64,000 nt of DNA from contig OZ253444.1 of the NCBI GenBank assembly GCA_965261065.1, positions 3,534,001 to 3,598,000 of the forward strand, read 5' to 3'. This stretch comes from JAKZVK01 sp965261065. Its GTDB lineage: Bacteria; Acidobacteriota; Terriglobia; Bryobacterales; UBA6623. Both the position numbers and the translations under genes were made by a program. The notes beneath the pieces are model-generated. The model was not told where the DNA came from. It did no database searches and saw only the letters and a list, made by a program, of their open reading frames with translations. Positions 8,846-17,368 of this stretch are shown one piece after another. The stretch's first letter is position 1. Every line of letters starts with the position of its first letter.

Positions 8846-9766
8846 CTAGGCGGCAAGCAATCCTGTGCCATTCCCATAGAGGATCTTGGCCAGCACCTCT
8901 TTCGAAGGCGCCAGCCGCCGCAGGGCATCCAAACAAGTCGCGCCGATACAGGTGTTGTCGCGGCGTCCCGCGCCCTTGCCGTCGTAGCAAGGGCAGTCGC
9001 TGCCCCAGATCAATTTGCCGGCATGCCGCTCGAGAAAGCCGCGTGTGAAATCTTCGTCGCGGGTCATGGCGTTGCGGCCCGAGCCCGCAGCCAGATCTCC
9101 ATAGATGTTGGGATAGTCGGCCAACAAGCGGTCTGTCAGACCGCCTGGTTTCACCGGGCCCTCGGGATACATATCGGTGGGGTCGAGGTCCGCGCTGATG
9201 TTGCCCCACCAGGTTTGCGCGTGGCCGATGAAGTTCACATCGGGATACGCTTCGAGGATCTTCGGCAGGTTCTCGATCCCCAGGTTGTACATCTCGTGTT
9301 CGAAGTGAAGCAGGACGGGGACCTTGCGGTCCCGCGCCAGATCGAAGATCGCGCGCATTTCTTTCGAGTCGACCGGAACAGAGAACTTCTCCTCGCCGAT
9401 GCCGATCGCGCCGCGGTCGAGGTAGGTGGAAAGCGTCTCGACGGCGTTGGGCTCGGCCGGGTCGGCGCAGGCGAACAGCACGAAGTCGTGGTCGGCGCTG
9501 GCTAACAGCGCCTCGCACTCCGCGTTGTCGCCGATCCGCTCGAGCAGCCAGCCGGCGCCTGCCAGCAGGACGCTCTTCGTCACTCCCAACTGCTTCTCGT
9601 GAGCAATCAGTTGCTCGTTGGTCCGGCCCAGATGCCGCGTGTGGGTGTGAAGGTCGAGGATTGGCTCAGGAGCCGTGGTGTCGGCTTCGGGCTGCGTTGC
9701 CCCTTCAGAACAGGCCGCGGTGGCGGCAAGGGTGGTGAGGAAGGTACGGCGGTCGAGGTTCGTCAT
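8846..9766 (-). CDS. Exported amidohydrolase (TIM-barrel, amidohydrolase 2 type)
   Basis: A 306-residue protein starting MTNLDRRTFLTTLAATAAC, a twin-arginine-like signal ending in a cysteine, so Tat export and possibly lipidation. The mature part opens with LDLHTHTRH (metal-binding HxH), has HFEHEMYNL and FIGHAQTWWG in the barrel, and ends with IWGSDCPCYDGKG containing the conserved Asp. The amidohydrolase-2 superfamily covers hydrolases and decarboxylases; the substrate is not deducible. It is divergent from argC with an 84-base gap. A much longer frame opening at 10075 would overlap argC antisense and was rejected. Ends with TAG. Confidence 0.85.
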   Translation of the reverse strand: MTNLDRRTFLTTLAATAACSEGATQPEADTTAPEPILDLHTHTRHLGRTNEQLIAHEKQLGVTKSVLLAGAGWLLERIGDNAECEALLASADHDFVLFACADPAEPNAVETLSTYLDRGAIGIGEEKFSVPVDSKEMRAIFDLARDRKVPVLLHFEHEMYNLGIENLPKILEAYPDVNFIGHAQTWWGNISADLDPTDMYPEGPVKPGGLTDRLLADYPNIYGDLAAGSGRNAMTRDEDFTRGFLERHAGKLIWGSDCPCYDGKGAGRRDNTCIGATCLDALRRLAPSKEVLAKILYGNGTGLLAA

Positions 9767-9850
9767 ATCGGTTGGTCGCAGAGTTGGGTTCAAGTTGTCT
9801 AAGCCCTTCTGAGTCAGTATGATGAGCAATTCAACCCAGGTCAACAATCG

Positions 9851-10858
9851 ATGAAGAGAGTGCGAGCGGGGGTCGTCGGGTTCACCGGCTACAGCGGTGC
9901 TGAGTTGGTGCGGATTCTCCGCAACCATCCCGGTGTCGAGCCGGTCCTGCTGGAGCACCGTAGCCAGTCGGCCGACGACTACGCCTTCCTCGATGGCGGG
10001 CCGGAGCGCCTGCCGTGCAGCGAGGAGACTTTCAAGAGCGGAGATCTGGCCGTCGTCTTTCTGGCGACGCCCCACGAAGTCTCGCTCGAACTGGTTCCCC
10101 AGATGCTCGACTGCGGGCTAAAGGTGGTCGACCTGAGCGGCGCCTTTCGGCTCCGCACTGTCAACAACTACGATCGCTGGTACCAGATGAAGCACACGCG
10201 GCCGGACCTGCTCGCGGAAGCCGTTTACGGTCTGCCTGAGTATTTTCGCAATGTTACCAAGGTGGCGCGTTTGGTTTCGAACCCGGGGTGCTACCCTACC
10301 GCGGCGAACCTTGCGCTACGCCCGTTGGTCGTCGAAGGCGTGCTCGACCGCGAGGCCGGCGTGATCTGCGACGCCAAATCGGGGGTCAGCGGCGCCGGCA
10401 AGAAGCCAAGCGGCAAAACGCACTTCTGCAGCGTTACCGAGAACTTCTCGGCGTACGCCGTGCTTGTACATCGGCATGTGCCCGAAGTTCTGCTGACGTC
10501 GGATCTCGAAGAAAAGGAGCTCAGCTTCACCGCGCAGCTCCTGCCCGTCCATCGCGGCATTCTCGAAACGATCTACGTGCGCACGGCCGAATCGCTCACG
10601 CGCGATGACCTCGAGGCCGTTTACCGCAAGGCTTACGAGAAAGAGCCTTTCATCCGGATTTTTCCCGAGGGAGAATTTCCCAGCCTGCAGTCGGTGAACC
10701 ACACAAATTTCTGTGATCTGGGCATCCAGGTTGATCCCGAGACGCGTCGTGTGGTGATCGTCGCGGCCATCGACAACCTGATCAAAGGGGCCGCCGGACA
10801 GGCCGTGCAGAACATGAACCTCATGCTCGGGTTTCCCGAAACCGAGGCGTTGTTGTAG
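9851..10858 (+). CDS. argC: N-acetyl-gamma-glutamyl-phosphate reductase
   Basis: A 335-residue ArgC catalysing NADPH-dependent reduction of N-acetylglutamyl phosphate to the semialdehyde, the third step of arginine biosynthesis, in the cytoplasm. The N-terminal nucleotide-binding motif GFTGYSGAEL and the catalytic cysteine in SNPGCYPT (about residue 147) are present, with the closing KGAAGQAVQNMNLM typical of the family. The start is the ATG at 9851. argB follows 44 bases downstream on the same strand, so the two probably form an operon; argJ and argD are not in the window. Confidence 0.97.
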   Translation: MKRVRAGVVGFTGYSGAELVRILRNHPGVEPVLLEHRSQSADDYAFLDGGPERLPCSEETFKSGDLAVVFLATPHEVSLELVPQMLDCGLKVVDLSGAFRLRTVNNYDRWYQMKHTRPDLLAEAVYGLPEYFRNVTKVARLVSNPGCYPTAANLALRPLVVEGVLDREAGVICDAKSGVSGAGKKPSGKTHFCSVTENFSAYAVLVHRHVPEVLLTSDLEEKELSFTAQLLPVHRGILETIYVRTAESLTRDDLEAVYRKAYEKEPFIRIFPEGEFPSLQSVNHTNFCDLGIQVDPETRRVVIVAAIDNLIKGAAGQAVQNMNLMLGFPETEALL

Positions 10859-10902
10859 GCACGGCCGATTCTCGGGCGCTCCTTTTCCCAACAGGAAAGC
10901 AC

Positions 10903-11679
10903 GTGAAGCTGCTGATTAAGATCGGTGGGACGCTCATCGATTCCCCCGAGGCCCGCCAGTCGATGGCCCGAAAGATCGCCGCGATTGTCCAACCGGATCG
11001 CCGCGTCGCGGTCGTTCACGGCGGCGGCAAGCAGCTCAGCCGCTACCTGAAAGAGCAAGGCGTCGACAGCGAGTTTCGCGGCGGGTTTCGCGTGACGCCG
11101 CCGGAAATTCTCGATGCGGTGTTGCGAATTCTCACCGGTTCAGTCAACCATCATTTACTCGCCGCCCTCCGCGAAACCGGCGTGCAAGCCGTGGGCTTGT
11201 CCGGCATTGACGGTGGCATGGTCGAGGCGCGGCAGCTCTCGCCTGAACTAGGGGCGGTGGGCGAGGTCGAGACCGTCGACCCGTCGCTGCTGGACTTGTT
11301 GACCGGTGAGAATTTCTTGCCCGTGGTGGCCTGCATCGCGGGCGGCGCGGGCGGCGCGGTCTACAACGTTAACGCCGATCAGATGGCCGTCGCCTGCGCC
11401 GGAGCCTTCAAGGCCGACCAACTCGTCTTCCTCACCGACGTGGAGGGCGTGCTGGACCGCGACGGGCGCCTCATCTCTCGGTTGACCGCCGCCGAGGCTC
11501 TCAACCTTATCGACACGGGTGTCGCCGGCGGGGGCATGGAGGCGAAGCTGCGCGCCGCTGTCGCCGGCGTCAGCAAGGGCATTCCCGAGGTTCGGATCGT
11601 CGCGGGGACGCAGCCGGATGTTCTCGAAGGCCTGCTGTCCGACGGCCCGCCGCCAGGCTCCACGCTCGTCCTGGACTAG
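10903..11679 (+). CDS. argB: Acetylglutamate kinase
   Basis: A 258-residue amino-acid kinase phosphorylating N-acetylglutamate, the second step of arginine biosynthesis. Start is GTG at 10903 giving MKLLIKIGGTLID; the GGGKQLS glycine loop, NADQMAV substrate site and VFLTDVEGVLD motif are all visible. It lacks the long N-terminal helix of the arginine-inhibited hexameric ArgB, so it may not be feedback regulated (inference from length). It follows argC at 44 bases. Ends with TAG. Confidence 0.95.
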   Translation: MKLLIKIGGTLIDSPEARQSMARKIAAIVQPDRRVAVVHGGGKQLSRYLKEQGVDSEFRGGFRVTPPEILDAVLRILTGSVNHHLLAALRETGVQAVGLSGIDGGMVEARQLSPELGAVGEVETVDPSLLDLLTGENFLPVVACIAGGAGGAVYNVNADQMAVACAGAFKADQLVFLTDVEGVLDRDGRLISRLTAAEALNLIDTGVAGGGMEAKLRAAVAGVSKGIPEVRIVAGTQPDVLEGLLSDGPPPGSTLVLD

Positions 11680-12058
11680 CCGCCTGGGCTCTCCGACCCC
11701 TCTTTCTAAACAAACCAACCGAGTTTTGTGATGCTGCGTCCCTGCCGGGCGGCTCACCGCGGGGGCTTGTTTGTTTCGGCATCCGCGGGCCACTTCGGTA
11801 TGGAACCTCATCGTAATCAACGGTTTATCTGGATCTTGAACCACGCTCGGCTGCGAGTTACGGGAGGCGTCCGCAGGCCCTCGACAGCGGGCCGGCAACG
11901 CCGCGAAATAAAAAGTTGCAAATAGTATTACCAATTGAGATCGTTTTTGGCATAATATAGATCTCTTTAGGTAATAAGTAAAGTGTTAAGATAACTTACT
12001 TACGTATCGAACGTGACTTGTCTTAAAATCGGTCGTTGCGCCGCGAGGAGGCAGTATC
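11680..12058. promoter_or_regulatory. Intergenic region with AT-rich promoter-like segment
   Basis: 379 bases without a gene. The segment about 11900-12010 is strikingly AT-rich against the high-GC background and contains TTGAGA near 11935 and CATAATATAG near 11951, so it probably holds the promoter of the gene at 12059. The spacing between these boxes is shorter than ideal, so I do not assign exact boxes. AGGAGG at 12046-12051 is a strong ribosome binding site seven bases before the GTG start at 12059. Confidence 0.5.
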
Positions 12059-13030
12059 GTGAGAACGCAAGCAGTGCAGGTCAAGAGTGCGGTGGGGCGA
12101 TTGCTCTGTGATCCCATCTTCCAACCTTCGGGCAAGAAGCTACTGGCCAAGGGCCACCAGATCAGTGAGGAGGATATTCGGGTTCTGGACCTGGAGGGAC
12201 ACGAAAAGGTTCGGGTGGCGGTGCTCGAGGATGGGGAGGTGCCAGAAGACGAGGCCGGGCTTCGCATCGCTTCCGAAGTCGCCTGCGGTTCGATGGAGAT
12301 CCGCCTCAGTGCCGGCGGAAGGGCGAACTTATTCGCGACGGAGAATTGCTGTCTCCTGCTGGATGAGAATTTGCTCAAAGAGATGAATCAGTCCGGGAGC
12401 GTGAGCATCGCGACGATGCCGAACTTCTCGTTCATCGCCCGCGGGCAGCGCCTGGCGAGCGTAAAGAGCACTCCTTTTGCCGTGCCCAAGAAGGGTTTCG
12501 AACGGACGCTGAAGCTGGCCACGAACAAGGGGCCGATGCTGCAGGCGCGCCCCATGCAGAACCCGACGGTCGCTGTGCTTTACAGCGACCCCCGCGAGGG
12601 GGGCCGTAGCCGACAACTCTTCGAGGGAATCATGCGAACCCGGCTTGAACGCCTGGGAACGTCGGCTTCCTTTGTACTCTCCGCCATTGAAGAAGAGACT
12701 GCGGTCGCACGGGCGCTCGATCATCTGCTGCGCGCGAGACCGACTCTCGTCCTCATGGCTTCCACGACGGCGCCTGCCGGTCCCGACGACGTTGTGGGGC
12801 TGGCGATGGCCAAGGTCGGATGCACCGTCGAAAGCTTTCTGGCCCCGGTTGAACCCGGCAACCTGTTGCTTCTCAGCTACTCGGGCGATATTCCGGTCGT
12901 GGCGGCTCCCGGCTGCTTCCGCTCGCCCAAGCCCAACGTGATCGACTTGGTGCTTCCGCCCCTGCTTGCCAATTACCGGCTCTCCGCCGGCGAGGTCTCC
13001 TCCCTGGGGCACGGGGGATTGCTGGCGTAG
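12059..13030 (+). CDS. Molybdopterin-binding-domain protein (MoeA/CinA-like)
   Basis: A 323-residue protein. The N-terminal half begins with AVGRLLCDPIF and a segment resembling a MoeA-type domain; the C-terminal half (about 170-320) resembles the MoCF_biosynth fold, with segments SAIEEETAVARALDHLL and LVLMASTTAPAGPDDVVG, and the closing IPVVAAPGCFRSPKPNVIDLVLP. Similar proteins precede MobA-like nucleotidyltransferases in other bacteria, but here the next gene is a convergent phosphatidyltransferase. A role in molybdenum cofactor metabolism is likely but unproven. The GTG start is fixed by the strong AGGAGG seven bases upstream. Ends with TAG. Confidence 0.75.
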   Translation: MRTQAVQVKSAVGRLLCDPIFQPSGKKLLAKGHQISEEDIRVLDLEGHEKVRVAVLEDGEVPEDEAGLRIASEVACGSMEIRLSAGGRANLFATENCCLLLDENLLKEMNQSGSVSIATMPNFSFIARGQRLASVKSTPFAVPKKGFERTLKLATNKGPMLQARPMQNPTVAVLYSDPREGGRSRQLFEGIMRTRLERLGTSASFVLSAIEEETAVARALDHLLRARPTLVLMASTTAPAGPDDVVGLAMAKVGCTVESFLAPVEPGNLLLLSYSGDIPVVAAPGCFRSPKPNVIDLVLPPLLANYRLSAGEVSSLGHGGLLA

Positions 13031-13056
13031 GGCATAGTCGGGCTGTATCGACCCGG

Positions 13057-13749
13057 CTACAGAGCTGAGGGAACGCCGCGTGCGGTCCCCGCGGCTGACT
13101 CCGGGGTTGACTCGTCCCCGGATGTGCCGGCCACCCGCTCTTGCGACGTTTGCGGTTCTACGGCATCGAGCTTGCGCGTCTCGCGCCAGGTGTGGACGAT
13201 GCGGTGAATCACTGTGATATTCGAGAGCACCGCCAGCACCCACAACACCGGTGCCATGCGATTCGTAACCGCACCGATGATGATCAGCACGATGCGTTCG
13301 GGGCGCTCCAGAAAACCCACCTTGCAGCTCCCGATGACGTTCTCCGACCGTGCCCGCGTGTAGCTGATCATGATGGAGCCCGTCATCGCGACCGCCGTCA
13401 AGATGATGTAGAAGAACCGGTTGATGCTGGCGTAATACACCAGCAAACCCATGAGCAGGATCAGGTCGGTGTAGCGGTCGAGCACCGAGTCCAGAAATCC
13501 GCCGAAACGAGTCACCCGATTGCTTTGACGCGCCACCGGGCCGTCGATCAGGTCGAACAGCGCTCCGCAAAGCACCACCACGCCGGCCGACCGAAAATCG
13601 CCGCGCGCGAACAGCCACGCTGCAACCGCGTTAATACCCAGACCGATTGAGGTGAGCGCATTGGGATGAATGCGCGTGCCGCTCAGCAGACGCACGAGGC
13701 CGTCTAGTATCCATTCTCCGGCCCTGCCGATTTTCCCTGTGAGCGCCAT
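13057..13749 (-). CDS. CDP-alcohol phosphatidyltransferase family protein
   Basis: A 230-residue integral membrane enzyme with the diagnostic DG(x2)AR(x8)G(x3)D(x3)D motif visible in DGPVARQSNRV followed by GGFLDSVLDRYTD. It transfers a phosphatidyl group from CDP-diacylglycerol to an alcohol, making a phospholipid head group; the spacing and the RFGGFLDSVLDR form are common in PgsA/phosphatidylinositol-phosphate-synthase relatives. Five or six hydrophobic helices follow. The C-terminal 35 residues are a polar low-complexity tail. Located 42 bases after greA on the same strand, so possibly co-transcribed. Ends with TAG. Confidence 0.88.
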   Translation of the reverse strand: MALTGKIGRAGEWILDGLVRLLSGTRIHPNALTSIGLGINAVAAWLFARGDFRSAGVVVLCGALFDLIDGPVARQSNRVTRFGGFLDSVLDRYTDLILLMGLLVYYASINRFFYIILTAVAMTGSIMISYTRARSENVIGSCKVGFLERPERIVLIIIGAVTNRMAPVLWVLAVLSNITVIHRIVHTWRETRKLDAVEPQTSQERVAGTSGDESTPESAAGTARGVPSAL

Positions 13750-13791
13750 GACGGGTATGGGGAACCGTCGACGACCGAGCCCCGACTCGGC

Positions 13792-14262
13792 CTAGCTCCG
13801 GTCGTGGACCGTCGTCAACCTCACGACTTCCATCTCCCTCACGCCGCCGGGCGTACGAACCTCGGCGACATCGCCCTCCACTTTCCCGAGCAGCGCCTTC
13901 CCAATGGGAGATGTGGTGGAAATCTTTCCGTTCGGGGCATCGGCGTCTTCCGACGTCACCAGCAGAAACTCCACTTCCTTGTCGTTGTTGAGGTCATAGA
14001 CTACCACGCTGGAACCAAAACCCACCACGCCCCGCGGAATCTTGGTCAGGTCAACCATGCGAAGCTGCGCAAGCCTAGTCTTGAGCTGTGCCAGACGGGC
14101 GCCCACGAAATCCTGACGCTCCTTCGCCGCGTGATACTCGGCGTTCTCACTGAGGTCGCCTAGCTCTCTCGCACGCTGAATCTCCTTGGGTAGCTCGTGC
14201 TTGAGCTCGTACTCGAGCTTCTTGACCTGTTCTTCCAGTTTTTGAACGAAGTCGAAGGTCAT
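13792..14262 (-). CDS. greA: Transcription elongation factor GreA
   Basis: A 156-residue GreA with the N-terminal coiled coil containing ARELGDLSENAEYHAAKERQ, whose acidic tip residues stimulate RNA cleavage by stalled RNA polymerase, and the C-terminal FKBP-like domain ending in GREM-type VREMEVVRLT. The typical central TSPIGKALLGK segment is present. I chose the ATG at 14262 (MTFDFV); a GTG four codons upstream at 14274 is possible and neither has a clear Shine-Dalgarno. The CDP-alcohol phosphatidyltransferase gene follows. Ends with TAG. Confidence 0.93.
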   Translation of the reverse strand: MTFDFVQKLEEQVKKLEYELKHELPKEIQRARELGDLSENAEYHAAKERQDFVGARLAQLKTRLAQLRMVDLTKIPRGVVGFGSSVVVYDLNNDKEVEFLLVTSEDADAPNGKISTTSPIGKALLGKVEGDVAEVRTPGGVREMEVVRLTTVHDRS

Positions 14263-14469
14263 GCCTTGATCCACCCGAGGCTGCCCAGCCTCGCTCTACA
14301 TCAAAAAGACCGGTTCCGCTTTCGAGAAACCAGCATCCGGAAACAGCCTAACCAGCCCTGATTATAGAACACGGCTCGGACGGCCCATCGACGGGTCACT
14401 GGCGGGGACCCGTGCTTGCGACGCCTTCTCCGACCCGGTGCTATTCTCTGGTGACCGCCCCAAGGACCG

Positions 14470-15237
14470 ATGCCAAAGGGACCAAGCTACACCGCCTACG
14501 ACGACTTCGCCTGGTTCTACGAGCGTTACTGGAGCGAGCCGTTCGCCGCCGACGTGCGGCCTATTCTCCAAGACACGCTGCTACCACTCGTCCCGCCGGG
14601 CGGACACATTCTCGATCTTTGCTGTGGAGTAGGCCACTCGAGCCATTGGCTCACGGCCTGTGGCTTCCGCGTGACGGGACTGGATGGCTCAAACGAGATG
14701 ATCCACCTGGCCCGCCGGAACGCTCCTCGGGCTGAGTTCGTCGTTGCCGACGCGCGAGCGTACGCCCAGCCTGACTCCTACGCCGCCGCCATCTGTACCT
14801 TCGACAGCCTCAACCATCTGCCGACGGAAAGTGACCTTAAACAGGTCCTCCGCAACGTTCAACAGAGTCTTGGGCGCGAGGGGCTGCTCCTCTTCGATAT
14901 GAATCTAGAGGCCGGCTTCCTGGCCGCCTCGCCGGACTCCTACTCCATCGTCAAAGACGACCATGTTTGCGTCGCCGAAAGCCTTTTCGACCCCTCCAGC
15001 CGCGTCGCCTGCTCGGATGTGACCATGTTCCGGCGCGAGAACGGACTCTGGCGGCGGCGCGATGTCGAGATCCGCGAGTACTGCTTCAGCCAGAAGCAGA
15101 TCCGAGGCGCGCTGTCCGGCGCCGGATACACTCAGTTCATCGCACTCGACGCATCCCGCGATCTAGGCATGACCAACGGTACGGGGCGCATGTTCTATCT
15201 TGCCGCGAAGAGCGACCGGCCGCGCCTGCGGGCCTAG
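14470..15237 (+). CDS. Class I SAM-dependent methyltransferase
   Basis: A 255-residue methyltransferase. Motif I is ILDLCCGVGHSSHWL (about 55-69), the acidic loop VTGLDGSNEMI follows, motif for adenine binding is VVADARAYAQP, and AICTFDSLNHLPTESDL is post-motif II. The order matches Methyltransf_25/11 enzymes acting on small molecules. The target is unknown; no neighbouring pathway helps. The start is the ATG at 14470 (MPKGPSYTAYDDFAWFY). Divergent from greA with a gap of about 200 bases. Ends with TAG. Confidence 0.85.
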   Translation: MPKGPSYTAYDDFAWFYERYWSEPFAADVRPILQDTLLPLVPPGGHILDLCCGVGHSSHWLTACGFRVTGLDGSNEMIHLARRNAPRAEFVVADARAYAQPDSYAAAICTFDSLNHLPTESDLKQVLRNVQQSLGREGLLLFDMNLEAGFLAASPDSYSIVKDDHVCVAESLFDPSSRVACSDVTMFRRENGLWRRRDVEIREYCFSQKQIRGALSGAGYTQFIALDASRDLGMTNGTGRMFYLAAKSDRPRLRA

Positions 15238-15271
15238 CGTTGGCCTAGCGTGGGTTGATCGGCCGCCAGCC

Positions 15272-15703
15272 CTAGGGACGGAAGAACTCGACCGGCGCCA
15301 GCCCAATGATCGTCCAACGCTTCTTCAATAGCGCCAGGCGCAAGGAGAGGATCTCCCTTCGGTTCTCGACCTTGCCGAGCCCATTCCGTGGGCTGACCTG
15401 CACCAGCCAGTCTACTTGTAGTACCCGGTTCTCACCCTCCTCGCGGCTCTCGATTACCTGTACCGACGACGCGAGATCGTTCTGGCTGATCAGGGCCACC
15501 ACGTAGGTTTCGAGCCGCGCATAGTCTTCCCATGCCCGCCGATCGAAGTAGCTAAGAAAGGCCGCCGGGCTGTCGGCCTGCAGCGCACGGCTGGCGTCCT
15601 TCAAGGTCCGCGCAGCCGAATTCTTTTGCGCGTCCGCCGGGGCTGGCAGTGCCAGCACCAGCAGGCCTAGACACAGGCCCGCACACCCGATCCTGTAGAT
15701 CAT
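15272..15703 (-). CDS. Secreted protein of unknown function, 143 aa
   Basis: A clear Sec signal peptide (MIYRIGCAGLCLGLLVLALPAPADA, cleavage after ADA) followed by an alpha/beta sequence of about 118 residues. The pattern SYFDRRAWEDYARLETYVVALISQNDLASS and later alternating strands VLQVDWLVQVS and KKRWTIIGLAPV resembles NTF2-like folds, but I see no catalytic signature. Probably periplasmic. Convergent with the methyltransferase gene and followed upstream by the PIG-L gene on the same strand. Ends with TAG. Confidence 0.75.
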   Translation of the reverse strand: MIYRIGCAGLCLGLLVLALPAPADAQKNSAARTLKDASRALQADSPAAFLSYFDRRAWEDYARLETYVVALISQNDLASSVQVIESREEGENRVLQVDWLVQVSPRNGLGKVENRREILSLRLALLKKRWTIIGLAPVEFFRP

Positions 15704-15775
15704 ATATGAATTGTCGCCGCTGTTTCGAGTCCGGCGGGCAGGCCGGTGGCGTCACAACCTCCTTGCCGCGGCCTG

Positions 15776-16744
15776 CTACCGACGTTCAACATTGCGTTCG
15801 AGGTACGGCCCGAGACCGGGCAAGTCATAGAACTCGTCCATGAGGAAATATTCCTCGCCGAGGGGCACACCGGCGTGGGACCCGTGGAGCCGTGACATGT
15901 ACTCCATGTACCAATCCGAGATCAGGACGGCGATGGCCTGGTCATCGAGGCTGTCGAACTCCGGCACGTAGAGATTGCGCTTAGCCAGCGCCGCCCGGGT
16001 TGACGGTGCTTGCCCCGGACTGGCGCGTACGTTGCGGTGGAGTTGGAAGCCGCGCTCCTTGCGCTTCTGCTGTTCGGCGTTAAACTCCATGACGATGTTG
16101 GGGCGGTGGCCGAGCCCCCAGGTCAATCGGGCCTTGCCGTAGTGATACGAGGCCTCGTGTGGCTCCAGCCCCAGCTCGAAATGCTCCGGGTGGACGTTGC
16201 GATAGCCCGCCAACCAATAGGCCTCCGCCAACATCCAACCGACGTTTCGATGCCCGGGGTTCTTCTGATAGTGCTCCCAAGCGTTGTGTCCGAGCACGAC
16301 GTCGGGCTTGTACTTGCGAATCAACAGAATCAACTGCTCGCGCATCTCGTTGAGCGGGTAGGGGTTCTCGAAGTTGTTGCGCCAGTTGAGGCTGATCACC
16401 TTCTCCATGCCGAGGGCGGCGATGGCCTCTTTGGTTTCGTGCAAGTTGATGATGTCGTTGCGCGGGTAGCCGTGCCGACCGTCCTTCTCATCGTTCGACG
16501 CTCGGATGTAGATGGCGCGATAGCCGTCGTCGACAAGACGGGCGATCAATCCAGCCATACCGTAGTCGGTCGAGTGGTCGTCGTGGTGCGGTTGGGGGAC
16601 GAGGACGACCTTGCCGGGCGGGGTTTCGCCGGTGGGAAGGAGGTCTGTGGATTGCGCGCCCAGCGACGCCAGGCTAATGCCCGCTGCCAGCAGCACCCGC
16701 TGAATAGAGATCAACACCCTCCGCCGCTCCGACCGGACGACCAT
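15776..16744 (-). CDS. Secreted PIG-L family deacetylase
   Basis: A 322-residue PIG-L (LmbE-like) zinc hydrolase, family members of which remove N-acetyl groups from sugars such as GlcNAc derivatives. The N-terminus after the ATG at 16744 is Arg-rich then hydrophobic (LLAAGISLASLGAQ), an export signal. The zinc motif reads PHHDDHS in place of the usual PHPDD; ASNDEKDGRHG and VLGHNAWEHYQKNPGHRNVG supply further conserved residues, including the His pair. A GTG/ATG further upstream at 16810 is part of an intergenic palindrome and was rejected. Ends with TAG. Substrate unknown. Confidence 0.85.
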   Translation of the reverse strand: MVVRSERRRVLISIQRVLLAAGISLASLGAQSTDLLPTGETPPGKVVLVPQPHHDDHSTDYGMAGLIARLVDDGYRAIYIRASNDEKDGRHGYPRNDIINLHETKEAIAALGMEKVISLNWRNNFENPYPLNEMREQLILLIRKYKPDVVLGHNAWEHYQKNPGHRNVGWMLAEAYWLAGYRNVHPEHFELGLEPHEASYHYGKARLTWGLGHRPNIVMEFNAEQQKRKERGFQLHRNVRASPGQAPSTRAALAKRNLYVPEFDSLDDQAIAVLISDWYMEYMSRLHGSHAGVPLGEEYFLMDEFYDLPGLGPYLERNVERR

Positions 16745-16781
16745 TCTATCACCCGTGTCGCCGGGATTCCTTAAGAGATTG

Positions 16782-16810
16782 TAGGGGCGGGCCCTCGTGC
16801 CCGCCCGCAC
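16782..16810 (+). repeat. Family 2 palindromic repeat copy
   Basis: Begins TTGTAGGGGCGGGCCC and continues to GCCCGCCCGC, a GC-rich palindrome upstream of the PIG-L gene. Same family as the copies near 7209, 8682, 38823, 42349 and 54635. Confidence 0.55.
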
Positions 16811-16899
16811 ACTTCTTGCAGTTACGTCCTCTTTCCCACAGTCCAGTAGTGATAGGTGCGCGGCGCGTGGCCCCGCCGGGAATGGCGTTCCGCGTCAGC

Positions 16900-17322
16900 T
16901 CAGCGGAGGCGGTCGAGTTGGGGGAAGAAGAACGCTAACTCCGCCGCGGCGGTCTCGGGCGCGTCGGAGCCGTGGAGGGCGTTGCGTTCGATGTCGGTCC
17001 CGACCTTGCCGCGAATGGTTCCCTCGGGAGCCTTGGTGGAGTCGGTCGGCCCCATCAAGTCTCGCAACGCCGCGATACCGTTCTCGCGCTCGAGCGCCAT
17101 TGGGACGACATCGCCTTCCGTCATGAACGTTACGAGCGAATCAAAGAACGGCCGCTCTCGATGGACCTCGTAAAACGCTTCTGCCTGCGGGCGGGTCAGG
17201 TGCAGCTTCCTCATGGCGAGAATGCGGAAGCCGGCCTTTTCGATCTCGCTGACAATCTCGCCGATGTGCCCGGCCGCCGTGGCGTCGGGCTTGATGATGG
17301 TAAGTGTCTGTTCAACAGCCAT
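16900..17322 (-). CDS. ndk: Nucleoside diphosphate kinase
   Basis: A 140-residue Ndk transferring gamma-phosphate between nucleoside triphosphates and diphosphates. The N-terminal TLTIIKPDA and the phospho-histidine site NALHGSDAPETA (His at about 116) are intact, length is normal. It is the third gene of a sucC-sucD-ndk run (46 bases after sucD), a linkage seen in several phyla and sensible because succinyl-CoA synthetase makes NTP that Ndk distributes. Ends with TGA. Confidence 0.97.
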   Translation of the reverse strand: MAVEQTLTIIKPDATAAGHIGEIVSEIEKAGFRILAMRKLHLTRPQAEAFYEVHRERPFFDSLVTFMTEGDVVPMALERENGIAALRDLMGPTDSTKAPEGTIRGKVGTDIERNALHGSDAPETAAAELAFFFPQLDRLR

Positions 17323-17368
17323 AAGTCTGTTTCCGTGGCACGCTCGCCCGGATGAGCAAGGCGCGCGT

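Noticed and set aside
8846..10075. 409-residue version of the amidohydrolase
   Set aside because: The extra N-terminus lies antisense over argC; the Tat-like signal sits at the ATG at 9766.
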